The notes beneath the pieces were generated by a model. The model was not told the origin of the DNA. It did not search any database and worked only from the letters and a program-made list of their open reading frames with translations. From assembly GCA_004352715.1 (NCBI GenBank), contig SCFE01000084.1:799107-863106 (forward strand): a stretch of 64,000 nt of DNA, given 5' to 3'. This document shows, one piece after another, positions 1-11,957 of the stretch. The position numbers and the translations under genes are program-made. Within the stretch, counting starts at the first letter, position 1; each line of letters starts with the position of its first letter. This DNA is from Hofstenia miamia (Eukaryota; Xenacoelomorpha; Acoela).

Positions 1-2256
1 TTAATTTATAAAACAAGAGAAACAAAAATAATAAAAAGCAATGTCACTATTGAATGGAAGATAATATAGCGTTAATATAATCAAAATTATTCATTAGATT
101 TTAGGAATTATTGTTTATAGAACTTTGGATATTAGCATATTTTTTTCAATATGCATGAATCAATTTCTTCCAATGTTACACTTGATACGGTGACTGTCAC
201 ACATAAACAGGTAGTAATCGCCGTTCTAGTTTTAAAGAATATATTAAGAAAAAAAAATAAAATTTTAGGAAATATTGACAAGCATCAACTTACTCATGTA
301 ATTAAAGCCTTTTGATTTGATTTCAAGTAAAAGTCAAATGTCAAATTGAAGAACAAAGTGGTACAGGGATGACGTCCAGAAAATAAAGTTAGCCCGAGTG
401 AAAAGAAAAAATTTATGGATTTCATTAAAAGAGAAAAAAAAATTAAAAAAAAATTACAAATATTGTCAATTCAAGTCTCTCATTTAAAGAAGATGATTTA
501 TAATTTGAACTATAATTCGTATTACTAAACATTTTATTGTACATACATAGATCTGTATAAATTGCTAAGTAATTAATAAATTTGTAAATGATAAAAAAAA
601 TTAAGAGCAATAAAAATTAAAACATTTTTGAAAAACGTTTGTATCATTTGTTTGAAGTTAATTCCACGAAAATGTAAGCCACAAAATTAACAATTTAATT
701 ACGAATTTTTTCGTTGAAGTCTATTCTATTGTTCTTGGTTGTCTTTGAGTTAAATAAATATGCACTATTTTTAAACAATTTACATCCTTTGACAAAAAAT
801 ATACAAAAGAGTAACAGATGCACATGTATTTGAATTATCGACTGAAATATGTGTTTAATAAAAATAATCAATAATGAGAATAGCAACTGTTTCTTATAAA
901 TTCTACACCCAAATATCGTGAAAATAGTTCTTTTCGTGATTTCAATGGGTTTGATAAAAAATGTTCAGTGTTTTTAGACATGTCAATTGCATCATTTCGT
1001 TATTTTATAAATGTTTTTATGTAACTATGTGCAAACTTTTGTAAATTTTCCATTTATTTTTTTCACGTAAATCACGAACATTATAATTTATATGTCTGGA
1101 TATTGTATATGTTCATGGAGAATATGATATTCTAATTATAACAAAATTATTTACATCATTTCTTTACAAAATTGATAATTTTATTGCTTGTGTTTCAAAT
1201 GGGGAAAACTCGCTTAATTTAAAGATGTTTAAAAACAATGCCATATTACTAGAAAAGAGATAATTGAATTCAAATAGAGGGGTTTCAAATTTTACAACCA
1301 GGATTATTCAACTAGCAGAATTTTAAACGTCATAGCCCCAATGGTGCAATTTTCTTTTGTATTGTTTTCGTACAGTTTATTGACGCTTTCAGAGTTGCTA
1401 TCAGTATAATTATACATTGTCAAAGAAATTTCTTTATAAAGATTTCTTCTTCATAATACTGCAGAAAAACGCGGCAGACCGAATCAGGAAATCTATCCCT
1501 TTATCTTTATCAGCATTCAAATCTGAAGTGTTCAAGTATCATGCTGCATGCAAAAGTTAAAATGGCCCATTTGTCCAAAAAGTAAAAATAGAAGATGAAA
1601 AATTTCAGGATTTTGTACGTGAAATTAATGCTACGTTACTTATGCTGAAGTTTCACTGTTTTCTTAAGTGTCAACAGTCTGATTACTTTGATCAATTAAA
1701 GCCTGCTGCTAGAAAAGTATTAACATGCTTAGTACAGGTTGGTTTTGCTGAAAATTTTCGAGTAATTGAACAGGATGAAATTCAGACATTTCATTTCAGA
1801 AATGGTAAGCAAATAACAATTTTTACAGCTTGTGCCTGGATTATGTCAATGAAAATACACATTTTACTATTGTGTCAAATTATTGAAGTACTCATTTTCT
1901 GCATATATAAAAATCATTTTTGTCAAAATTATGAAAACAATCTTGAGTGATGGTGCAGTTGAGAAATTTAAGTAAAAGTACATTTGGAGAATGATGTCAC
2001 ACTTGGAAGAAGAGCTTAATATTGAATTAAAGTGGGCATTCTTCGCGACTTTGCATGGAAAGGGAGTTACGGATGGCACTGGAGGTGTAATAAAATCCAC
2101 TTGCATCAAAACTTGTTTTGTCAAGAGAAAAGGTTGTACGAGAAGCAAAAGACTTTTTGCAAGTCTTACATAAAACGTCAAAAATTAATGTTATATTGTC
2201 CTCTGAAAATGACATTGATGTAGTAAAAACAAAATTTGGCAGCCCTCAAGATACAT
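1..2256. repeat. Segmental duplication, copy A (2.26 kb)
   Basis: This stretch recurs at 3706-5966 with about 98-99% identity by eye. The start of the window matches position 3706, and similarity stops abruptly at 2256/5966, where copy A continues 'taattagggttagt' and copy B continues 'ttcagtcccttcac'. The offset drifts from 3705 to 3710 because of small indels. Copy A has a nonsense change (about 1558) and a frameshift (about 1855) that copy B lacks. The left edge coincides with the window edge, so the true unit may extend further left. Confidence 0.93.
1440..2254 (+). pseudogene. Transposase-like relic, copy A
   Basis: This is a broken copy of the coding relic described at 5125-6055. The same protein segments appear in order: a block ending AENFRVIEQDEIQTFHFRN, then FTACAWIMSM, then FFATLHGKG. 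It is more damaged than copy B. A TAA replaces TCA at about 1558, a small indel shifts the frame near 1855, and the 3' end is cut at 2256 where the duplicated unit stops. It cannot encode a working protein. It is recognised mainly by comparison with copy B. Confidence 0.6.
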
Positions 2257-3705
2257 AATTAGGGTTAGTACGCTTTCTTATCACCAAATGTTAGCATTGT
2301 TGAAATATTCTTTTCATTAAAAATTGAAAAGTAATTGGTTCTACATGGATACATGGTAACGGAATTTCAATGGCCCTGTTAGCAGGCATAGATTCTACTT
2401 TTTACTAATTTTTACCATTACTCCCCAATATTGATTTAATTTTACTATAATTAGTCTTAGGCGCATATAAATGTATGTTTAATGAAGAACTGTATAGCTT
2501 CAATTTAATTTTTCACTGTAAATGTTAACTATCGCGTGACCAACCCAGTTATATTGTACATATATTTTGTACAGCAATTCATTAAAAACCGGTGTCACAT
2601 GTCAAACCAAAATTAATGGAATGATGATTTCCTCACTTCCAATTCCATGTTACAATTCTTATTGTAAACAGTTGCCTTTACTAAAAACAACAAATTTTGT
2701 TTCATTGTACAACTCAACTAAAAATTTTTCTTTAGCCATCACTCGTTTCCAAGCACTAGTATGTTTGTGAACATTCAATTCTGTTAATTTTCAAATTGTA
2801 TATAAAACTTTTACGCCTATCGTATATAATAGTGCAATATCTGAAAATTATGTGTCAAAATGCAGATCTAATGTGAACACGATAAGCTTCGAATTTATCA
2901 TTAAGATTATCCAATGATGTCATGGTCATGCAATGAATTATAATTTGAATTGAAAAATTTTGAATTTATGTATCAATCTAGATTCGAAGGTCTGATACAT
3001 CGACATTTATGATTGAATATAATTCTGAGGAACTTTAAAGAGTAAGGATGTATTTAGCGCAATGAAGATCCAACATATAGGCGATAGAATTGTAAAAAGC
3101 ATTCTAAAATGCTTCCTAATAAATAAAAATACCAATGACAAAAAAGTGATTATACAATTACATCTTTGTTATTGAATATTGAGGCATATAATCAATTTAT
3201 AAACAGAAATATCTGAAAAGAATCACTCCATCATATTTATAAATAGGATTTGTACTTATAACCAATAAACTAAGACGTCTAATTGCACTAAAGATTGAAA
3301 ATCTTTCCAAAGCAGTGTATAAAATTACTTGCGACTGTGGTGCACAACACATAGGAAAGACGCTACGAAAATTACAAACAAGAATTAGAGGGCACAAAAA
3401 TCATTTTTTTGTTTTTAACTAGGCATCATGGAAACAATTTGTAGATTTGAAGGAACCAAGCTTAAACAAAAAAGATGAGTATAAACTAAATCTACTAAAG
3501 TTATTGTAAAAATATATATTTATTAATTTGTGAATTTTATAGTGGAATTTTTTTGCTAATAACAATGGCATGCTGAAACATGTCAATGTTTTTCAGAAGT
3601 GATTGGAATTTATTGAATGTACTCTTACTTAATTTGAAATAATTTTGAATTTACTGACATAGAAATATTTTTTTTATACAATTTGTGTATGCAATTTAGC
3701 ACATC
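2257..3705. other. Spacer between the duplicated copies
   Basis: This is unique, AT-rich sequence between copies A and B. Apart from the GIY-YIG relic at 3243-3422 I see no coding sequence, RNA gene or repeat boundary in it. Confidence 0.6.
3243..3422 (+). pseudogene. GIY-YIG endonuclease relic (Penelope-like retroelement)
   Basis: A 59-codon open stretch between stops reads ...SKAVYKITCDCGAQHIGKTL, followed by a basic segment RKLQTRIRGHK. This is the GIY-YIG nuclease signature: a VYKI strand, a Cys pair (C-D-C), the [Y/H]IGKT motif, then the arginine helix ending in a histidine. In animals this exact layout is typical of the C-terminal endonuclease of Penelope-like retroelements, which nicks target DNA for integration. 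The central tyrosine of YIG is histidine here and no reverse transcriptase is visible upstream, so it is a 5'-truncated dead remnant. A host GIY-YIG exon is possible but less likely. Confidence 0.6.
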
Positions 3706-5966
3706 TTAATTTATAAAACAAGAGAAACAAAAATAATAAAAAGCAATGTCACTATTGAATGGAAGATAATATAGCGTTAATATAATCAAAATTATTCATT
3801 AGATTTTAGGAATTATTGTTTATAGAACTTTGGATATTAGCATATTTTTTTAATTACTAAGAATCAATTTGTTCCAATGTTACACTTGATACGGTGACTG
3901 TCACACATAAACAGGTAGTAATTGCCGTTCTAGTTTTAAAGAATATATTAAGAAAAAAAAATAAAATTTTAGGAAATATTGACAAGCATCAACTTACTCA
4001 TGTAATTAAAGCCTTTTGATTTGATTTCAAGTAAAAGTCAAATGTCAAATTGAAGAACAAAGTGGTACAGGGATGACGTCCAGAAAATAAAGTTAGCCCG
4101 AGTGAAAAGAAAAAATTTATGGATTTCATTAAAAGAGAAAAAAAAATTAAAAAAAAATTAAAAATATTGTCAATTCAAGTCTCTCATTTAAAGAAGATGA
4201 TTTATAATTTGAACTATAATTCGTATTACTAAACATTTTATTGTACATACATAGATCTGTATAAATTGCTAAGTAATTAATAAATTTGTAAGTGATAAAA
4301 AAAATTAAGAGCAATGAAAATTAAAACATTTTTGAAAAACGTTTGTATCATTTGTTTGAAGTTAATTCCACGAAAATGTAAGCCACAAAATTAACAATTT
4401 AATTACGAATTTTTTCGTTGAAGTCTATTCTATTGTTCTTGGTTGTCTTTGAGTTAAATAAATATGCACTATTTTTAAACAATTTACATCCTTTGACAAA
4501 AAATATGCAAAAGAGTAACAGATTCACATGTATTTGAACTATCAACTGAAATATGTGTTTAATAAAAATAATCAATAATGAGAATAGCAACTGTTTCTTA
4601 TAAATTCTACACCCAAATATCGTGAAAATAGTTCTTTTCGTGATTTCAATGGGTTTGATAAAAAATGTTCAGTGTTTTTAGACATGTCAATTGCATCATT
4701 TCGTTATTTTATAAATGTTTTTATGTAACTATGTGCAAACTTTTGTAAATTTTCCATTTATTTTTTTCACGTAAATCACGAACATTATAATTTATATGTC
4801 TGGATATTGTATATGTTCATGGAGAATATGATATTCTAATTATAACAAAATTATTTACATCATTTCGTTACAAAATTGATAATTTTATTGCTTGTGTTTC
4901 AAATGGGGAAAACTCGCTTAATTTAAAGATGTTTAAAAACAATGCCAAACGATATTACTAGAAAAGAGATAATTGAATTCAAATAGAGGGGTTTCAAATT
5001 TTACAACCAGGATTATTCAACTAGCAGAATTTTAAACGTCATAGCCCAATGGTGCAATTTTCTTTTGTATTGTTTTCGTACAGTTTATTGACGCTTTCAG
5101 AGTTGCTATCAGTATAATTATACATTGTCAAAGAAATTTCTTTATAAAGATTTCTTCTTCTTCATAATACTGCAGAAAAACGCGGCAGACCGAATCAGGA
5201 AATCTATCCCTTTATCTTTATCAGCATTCAAATCTGAAGTGTTCAAGTATCATGCTGCATGCAAAAGTTCAAATGGCCCATTTGTCCAAAAAGTAAAAAT
5301 AGAAGATGAAAAATTTCAGGATTTTGTACGTGAAATTAATGCTACGTTACTTATGCTGAAGTTTCACTGTTTTCTTAAGTGTCAACAGTTTGATTACTTT
5401 GATCAATTAAAGCCTGCTGCTAGAAAAGTATTAACATGCTTAGTACAGGTTGGTTTTGCTGAAAATTTTCGAGTAATTGAACAGGATGAAATTCAGACAT
5501 TTCATTTCAGAAATGGTAAGCAAGTAACAATTTTTACAGCTTGTGCCTGGATTATGTCAATGAAAATTCCATTTTACTATTGTGTCAAATTATTGAAGTA
5601 CTCATTTTCTGCATATATAAAAATCATTTTTGTCAAAATTATGAAAACAATCTTGAGTGATGGTGCAGTTGAGAAATTTAAGTAAAAGTACATTTGGAGA
5701 ATGATGTCACACTTGGAAGAAGAGCTTAATATTGAATTAAAGTGGGCATTCTTCGCGACTTTGCATGGAAAGGGAGTTACGGATGGCACTGGAGGTGTAA
5801 TAAAATCCACTTGCATCAAAACTTGTTTTGTCAAGAGAAAAGGTTGTACGAGAAGCAAAAGACTTTTTGCAAGTCTTACATAAAACGTCAAAAATTAATG
5901 TTATATTGTCCTCTGAAAATGACATTGATGTAGTAAAAACAAAATTTGGCAGCCCTCAAGATACAT
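3706..5966. repeat. Segmental duplication, copy B
   Basis: This is the second copy of the 2.26-kb unit at 1-2256. It continues into coding sequence beyond the shared end (to 6055), so copy B looks like the longer, original arrangement and copy A is the one cut short at its 3' end. Confidence 0.93.
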
Positions 5967-6055
5967 ATTCAGTCCCTTCACTTAAGAGGGTGTATGTAGT
6001 TGAATTCATTAAAAAGTATTTAATTAAGACACAAACTTATGCTAAATCAAAATAA
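5125..6055 (+). pseudogene. Transposase-like ORF relic, copy B
   Basis: Frame 1 is open from 5125 to 5685, resumes after one in-frame TAA, and runs to about 5810. A frameshift then moves the coding to frame 2 until 6055. The ordered motifs AENFRVIEQDEIQ, TIFTACAWI, LSDGAVEKFK and FFATLHGKGVTDGTGG match a family of uncharacterised, multicopy invertebrate proteins that I associate with transposons (known from memory). In that family the blocks read like an RNase-H-type DDE core: VDFAENY, SDGA..QFKN and ATSHGKG.CDG.GG. Here the first Asp is Gly (VGFAENF) in both duplicated copies, which together with the stop and frameshift argues the source copy was already dead. The exact superfamily is not certain. 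Confidence 0.6.
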
Positions 6056-6750
6056 ACTGTTGTTGCCTTGGGGAAATTTTGTTAAAATGAAGTTTCAATA
6101 AGCAATACAATTGAAGGTGCTTCAGAAGTTTAGCATATTGGTGACTGAGTTGCAGTTGGGTTTGGAAAAAACTAAACTAGTTTTTAAAATAAGATAATGT
6201 GCTCCTCTTGCATTAATCATTCGGTTACAAAATAAAATCATTCCGTTACGATTGCCTTTTTCTACATATAAACCTTAGAATAGAATACTTTTGAAAATGA
6301 TCTTTTCTGTGCAAATAGTCAATCTATATATGATAAAAAATATTGATTGTCTGTAGTCAGAGAAACTTAAATTCACAGATTTTCTGACTTGAATGTAGTT
6401 TGATTTTATTTTGGCTTCATTTTTATATAATATAAAAGGAATTTCCCTCCTTGAAGGTTCCGTATGAACGTGCTTAACAGCTATAATCATAGAATATAGT
6501 TTTGTAGAACGTTTATAAATATGGTTTATAAATTGTTATTATTAGCTTCGAAAAGTTTCCTTTGAATTCATCGTAAATTGATCGTTTTTTCTTCATACAG
6601 CCTAATGTAATATTAATAAATTTAAATAAATATTTAAAATGAGTAATTTGTTTTATAATTTCCTTATTGAAACGTAATGTGCATTTGGATGTGTTTGTTT
6701 TACTATTTTTACTTTTTGTTATACAAAATTGTGCTTTTGAATATTCATTG
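6056..6750. other. No gene seen
   Basis: AT-rich sequence. Short ORFs here have no recognisable motif or splice context. Confidence 0.5.
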
Positions 6751-7394
6751 TTAGTTTGTGTGATGCATAGAATTTGCTAATGTTGCGCAATTTTTTTCAT
6801 TTATATCTACTGAATCTTCCACAGTGCTTCTAGAGTGAAATATTAGGGTGTCATCGGCGTATTGTAAAGTGTCATATGTAAGGTTCTTATTTAAATCATT
6901 TATGGAAATATTAAATAGCAGTGGGTCCACAATTGTTCCTTGAAGAAATGAAATCCAATCTGAGAAATGGTTATGCAATTTTACTCTTTGCTTTCTTTTG
7001 TATAAATAACTTGTGATAAAATTGATGCTACTAGCTGAAAAATTCAACTTTATAATTTTAGAAATAAGAATTTTATGGTTTAAAGTGTTAAATGCTTTTG
7101 ATAAATCAAGACATGCTATAGCACACTACTTATTGTCATCAATATCTTTTCTCCATTCATCAGTGGCGTAAATCAGTGCATCATTAGTAAATATTCCTTT
7201 CCGAAATCCGTACTGTGTTTTGGATAAGATATTATACTTTGTGAAATGTTCATTGATTTCATATAATTGGATTTTCTCAAAAATTTTACGAATAGGTGAT
7301 GATAGTGAAATAGGGCGATAATTTGAGCATACATTTGGGTAGTGTTTTTTGTAAATCGATGTAATGTTGGCTAGTTTAAATTGGTCTGGTAAAA
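6751..7394 (-). pseudogene. LINE reverse transcriptase fragment
   Basis: Reading the minus strand from 7394 to 6751 gives a continuous reverse transcriptase with one TAG stop near 7125. Motifs appear in order: FKLANITSIYKK, NYRPISLSS, TQYGFRK, LDLSKAF, FLQGTIVDPLLFNISINDL and LQYADDTLIF. These are RT motifs of APE-type non-LTR retrotransposons (Jockey/CR1 supergroup), and the catalytic YADD is intact. Neither the endonuclease nor a 3' tail is visible, so this is a truncated dead copy. Confidence 0.88.
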
Positions 7395-8172
7395 TAGAAT
7401 ATCAAATACATACATTCCGTTTAATCAAAGTTAAGCAATGAGTATTTATCCATGGTTTGCTCTTAATTGGTGACATAATTGGATTTTCTCTTCTTAAAAT
7501 TGTTTTTTTGGGCAATATTTATCAAGTTTCTGAAACCCCAAAATGAAATTTTCACCTAATGATTTACTAAGTTTCGCTATTCCATGTTTTTATTTGAAAA
7601 ATTTTGAAATTTTGTATGAATATACCTAAAGCCAGGTGTTTTGTATGGTTTTGATATACTTGTCAAAATAGAGAATTTGATGTGGGCGTGTGTTAGGTTC
7701 TATATATATATATATATCCTGCAATAAAATTTATTGCACATAAGTACGATTGTACTTACGATACTTACGATAAATTGCTAGAATATAAAATATCAACGAG
7801 ATCATTGTTTTTTGGAACTTGGTAACATTTGAGTCAGCTTGTGAGATGTCACTATTCACAATCTTGGTGGTAATTCAAATGATTTTTAGCTTCATGCATG
7901 AAGAAAGCTGTAAATGGCAATACGCATATTTATTCAAGTAATGTTATAAACTGATAAAAATTGGCCCTTAGCTTAACCTTTTTACCCTATTAAACCTGTA
8001 TTGTTTTCTTGTTTATTTTCGTTCCAAAACAAAAATTGCATCAATTTCTTAACAAAACGAGGCTCCATCACAAAAGATGTCTCATCGAAGTTTATTGAAA
8101 TTAACAGTAAGGACCTGTTTTGAAGTTCTTGAAGACCAGTGTTTGCCAACGCACAGTCGCTGAGATTGGTGA
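7395..8172. other. No gene seen; (TA)n at 7699-7718
   Basis: AT-rich DNA with a short TA microsatellite near 7700. No coding or structured RNA signal was recognised before the gap. Confidence 0.5.
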
Positions 8173-9172
8173 NNNNNNNNNNNNNNNNNNNNNNNNNNNN
8201 NNNNNNNNNNNNNNNNNNNNNNNNNNNNNNNNNNNNNNNNNNNNNNNNNNNNNNNNNNNNNNNNNNNNNNNNNNNNNNNNNNNNNNNNNNNNNNNNNNNN
8301 NNNNNNNNNNNNNNNNNNNNNNNNNNNNNNNNNNNNNNNNNNNNNNNNNNNNNNNNNNNNNNNNNNNNNNNNNNNNNNNNNNNNNNNNNNNNNNNNNNNN
8401 NNNNNNNNNNNNNNNNNNNNNNNNNNNNNNNNNNNNNNNNNNNNNNNNNNNNNNNNNNNNNNNNNNNNNNNNNNNNNNNNNNNNNNNNNNNNNNNNNNNN
8501 NNNNNNNNNNNNNNNNNNNNNNNNNNNNNNNNNNNNNNNNNNNNNNNNNNNNNNNNNNNNNNNNNNNNNNNNNNNNNNNNNNNNNNNNNNNNNNNNNNNN
8601 NNNNNNNNNNNNNNNNNNNNNNNNNNNNNNNNNNNNNNNNNNNNNNNNNNNNNNNNNNNNNNNNNNNNNNNNNNNNNNNNNNNNNNNNNNNNNNNNNNNN
8701 NNNNNNNNNNNNNNNNNNNNNNNNNNNNNNNNNNNNNNNNNNNNNNNNNNNNNNNNNNNNNNNNNNNNNNNNNNNNNNNNNNNNNNNNNNNNNNNNNNNN
8801 NNNNNNNNNNNNNNNNNNNNNNNNNNNNNNNNNNNNNNNNNNNNNNNNNNNNNNNNNNNNNNNNNNNNNNNNNNNNNNNNNNNNNNNNNNNNNNNNNNNN
8901 NNNNNNNNNNNNNNNNNNNNNNNNNNNNNNNNNNNNNNNNNNNNNNNNNNNNNNNNNNNNNNNNNNNNNNNNNNNNNNNNNNNNNNNNNNNNNNNNNNNN
9001 NNNNNNNNNNNNNNNNNNNNNNNNNNNNNNNNNNNNNNNNNNNNNNNNNNNNNNNNNNNNNNNNNNNNNNNNNNNNNNNNNNNNNNNNNNNNNNNNNNNN
9101 NNNNNNNNNNNNNNNNNNNNNNNNNNNNNNNNNNNNNNNNNNNNNNNNNNNNNNNNNNNNNNNNNNNNNNNN
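8173..9172. other. Assembly gap (1000 N)
   Basis: Exactly 1000 N. Sequence resumes inside a TA-rich stretch. Long 'ORFs' spanning it are artefacts. Confidence 1.
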
Positions 9173-9186
9173 ATATATAGTTATAC

Positions 9187-9895
9187 TGACTGCTGTGTAC
9201 AACCAAATTTTGATAATGACCACTCTGGACAAAATGTCTGAAAGGACCATAAATTATTGGTCCAAGGCCAAATTTCATGTAAATTTTTGGTCCTACATGC
9301 ATAAAAGACATATCTCAGTAAATATGCTTATCTCATCATGTTTACCTGTGATCCTATGGGATACCCTTCATTTGGAAACGAAATTTTGAAAAAATCATGA
9401 AGATTTTTTTGGCATCTGAGGTCCCATGTTCTTCTTTTAGGGTCCCAGTCCCATTTTGGTACCAAGTGCGTCAAAATTTTTATTTCCTGGGTATTGAAAC
9501 AAGTAAATCCCATGGGAATAGCTGGTCATGTAGAATTTCACAGCAGAACTTCCAAATTTTGCTACTGACCGCTATGTACAAAAGGTCTAAAAGGACCATA
9601 AATCATTGGTCCACAACCAAGTTTCATGTAAATTATTGGTCCCACATGCATAAAAAGACATATCCCAGTAAATATTCTTATCCCATCATGTTTACCTGTG
9701 ATCCTATGGAATACCCTTCATTTGGAAACAAAATTTTGAAAAAATCATGAAGATTTTTTTTGGAATCTGAGGTCTCACATTCTTCTTTTAGGGTCCCAGT
9801 CCATTTTGGTACCAAGTGTGTCGAAATTTTAATTTCCTGGGCATTGAAACTACTAAATCCCATGGGAATGGTGGGTCATGTAGCACTTCTCAGTG
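9187..9895. repeat. Two-copy ~350-bp tandem repeat
   Basis: Two adjacent units offset by about 349-350 bp share long blocks such as 'ttacctgtgatcctatgg', 'cccttcatttggaaac' and 'aaatcccatgggaat'. The second unit is followed by diverged sequence, and the first is cut by the gap on its left, so the array may have been longer. Both strands show short ORFs with no recognisable motif, and I treat it as noncoding. Confidence 0.85.
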
Positions 9896-10173
9896 GAAAT
9901 TATTAAAATTGCCCACAGAAAATCAGCTTTTGGGGCTAAAAGCCTCAAACTGCACATAGATATGCTCAACATGGATACAATTATCACTGTATAGTCAAAG
10001 TTCACATAACTCAAAATTTGTGAATTTCAGAAGCAAAATACCGCTACGTACAAGGGAAAAGTACACAGTGGTCAATGAAAATTATTATTTGGACCAGTGT
10101 GTACATTTTTCAACATACACAGTGGTTGCTATACCTATATATATATATATATACAAAAGTTAACTGGTATCAG
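9896..10173. other. Unassigned sequence ending in (TA)n
   Basis: The sequence after the tandem repeat contains a TA microsatellite at about 10136-10154 just before the next gap. Nothing else was recognised. Confidence 0.5.
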
Positions 10174-11173
10174 NNNNNNNNNNNNNNNNNNNNNNNNNNN
10201 NNNNNNNNNNNNNNNNNNNNNNNNNNNNNNNNNNNNNNNNNNNNNNNNNNNNNNNNNNNNNNNNNNNNNNNNNNNNNNNNNNNNNNNNNNNNNNNNNNNN
10301 NNNNNNNNNNNNNNNNNNNNNNNNNNNNNNNNNNNNNNNNNNNNNNNNNNNNNNNNNNNNNNNNNNNNNNNNNNNNNNNNNNNNNNNNNNNNNNNNNNNN
10401 NNNNNNNNNNNNNNNNNNNNNNNNNNNNNNNNNNNNNNNNNNNNNNNNNNNNNNNNNNNNNNNNNNNNNNNNNNNNNNNNNNNNNNNNNNNNNNNNNNNN
10501 NNNNNNNNNNNNNNNNNNNNNNNNNNNNNNNNNNNNNNNNNNNNNNNNNNNNNNNNNNNNNNNNNNNNNNNNNNNNNNNNNNNNNNNNNNNNNNNNNNNN
10601 NNNNNNNNNNNNNNNNNNNNNNNNNNNNNNNNNNNNNNNNNNNNNNNNNNNNNNNNNNNNNNNNNNNNNNNNNNNNNNNNNNNNNNNNNNNNNNNNNNNN
10701 NNNNNNNNNNNNNNNNNNNNNNNNNNNNNNNNNNNNNNNNNNNNNNNNNNNNNNNNNNNNNNNNNNNNNNNNNNNNNNNNNNNNNNNNNNNNNNNNNNNN
10801 NNNNNNNNNNNNNNNNNNNNNNNNNNNNNNNNNNNNNNNNNNNNNNNNNNNNNNNNNNNNNNNNNNNNNNNNNNNNNNNNNNNNNNNNNNNNNNNNNNNN
10901 NNNNNNNNNNNNNNNNNNNNNNNNNNNNNNNNNNNNNNNNNNNNNNNNNNNNNNNNNNNNNNNNNNNNNNNNNNNNNNNNNNNNNNNNNNNNNNNNNNNN
11001 NNNNNNNNNNNNNNNNNNNNNNNNNNNNNNNNNNNNNNNNNNNNNNNNNNNNNNNNNNNNNNNNNNNNNNNNNNNNNNNNNNNNNNNNNNNNNNNNNNNN
11101 NNNNNNNNNNNNNNNNNNNNNNNNNNNNNNNNNNNNNNNNNNNNNNNNNNNNNNNNNNNNNNNNNNNNNNNNN
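10174..11173. other. Assembly gap (1000 N)
   Basis: Exactly 1000 N, preceded within 20 bp by a TA microsatellite. Confidence 1.
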
Positions 11174-11523
11174 TTGAAATACGAACGAGAGATTTATTAT
11201 TTCCTTATACATAACCGTATACATAACTTAATGAACCACAATTTGGACTGGGTAGTCAAAAGACCCCCAGAAGCAACGTGTCGCCCCGTGCTAGTGAAAG
11301 CACTCCCGAATTGTCGCTGACTTAAGCAATAAGTTTCATTTAAAGAAATAAATAAATAAGAAATACAACGGTAAAGACGGCAGTTAAGAGTAGACAAAGT
11401 CTATTGAACATTCGCTACAGTTTTCTCAGTTTATATACAAAAAGATTCAGTTTTACCTGCCTTTGTTTACAATAAATGATATTCAACGTAAAAAGCACAA
11501 AATTCCCTGAGCAACTCTACACA
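11174..11523. other. CpG-containing flank left of the LTR element
   Basis: This 350-bp segment has ordinary CpG density (for example 'gcaacgtgtcgccccgtg'), unlike everything from 11524 rightward. No gene is recognised. The join at 11523/11524 is also where similarity to the 3' LTR begins. Confidence 0.6.
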
Positions 11524-11940
11524 TGTAGTATCAAACAAGCAGCTAGTAACAAGTCAGGTTGCAAAGAAATAGAACACTTTCACAAAACAGAGTCTAAGTC
11601 AAATTGTGTCATGTTGTGAGTAGGCACTGAGCTAGGATAGGGTACATATAAACTGTATTGATGAGCTAAGTTGTGACACTCAATCAAATAGGACATCAAA
11701 GGAAGTAGTGAAACTGGATGTGGAGATCAGCTTCAGGCAGATGCCCATTGTCAATAATTGGATATATTACTGCCTGGCTTCATCACCTAAATAGTGAATG
11801 GTTAATTCTACCTTATTGTAGGTTAACAGAAACAACAGCCAAGCACTATGTATTAGGTAAATCCCTACCCACAGAAATACAACTAGTGTTATGCAGTAAC
11901 AAGAGATAAACAGTAATAATGCCTGGTAGAGGATGTTGCA
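11524..11940 (+). repeat. 5' LTR (417 bp of homology)
   Basis: It begins TGTAGTATCAAACAAGC and ends GGATGTTGCA, matching 21865-22428 at roughly 90%. It has TG...CA ends. The true LTR could be longer and truncated at 11523. A purine-rich 'catgggggcgaaat' at about 21331-21345, well upstream of the 3' copy, could be the real polypurine tract, and there is no target duplication at 11523. Confidence 0.8.
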
Positions 11941-11957
11941 TGGCAACTGTGAAAGCC
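11941..11957 (+). promoter_or_regulatory. Primer-binding-site-like sequence
   Basis: TGGCAACTGTGAAAGCC directly abuts the LTR end. It looks like a decayed form of TGGCGACC.TGACAGG, which is present in the nested element at 13652-13671. PBS sequences sit immediately inside 5' LTRs and bind the priming tRNA. Confidence 0.55.

Noticed and set aside
7982-9389. Long ORFs of 370-420 codons on both strands
   Set aside because: They consist mainly of the 1000-N gap, which contains no stop codons.
10075-11320. Long ORFs across the second 1000-N gap
   Set aside because: Same artefact: unknown bases read as open.
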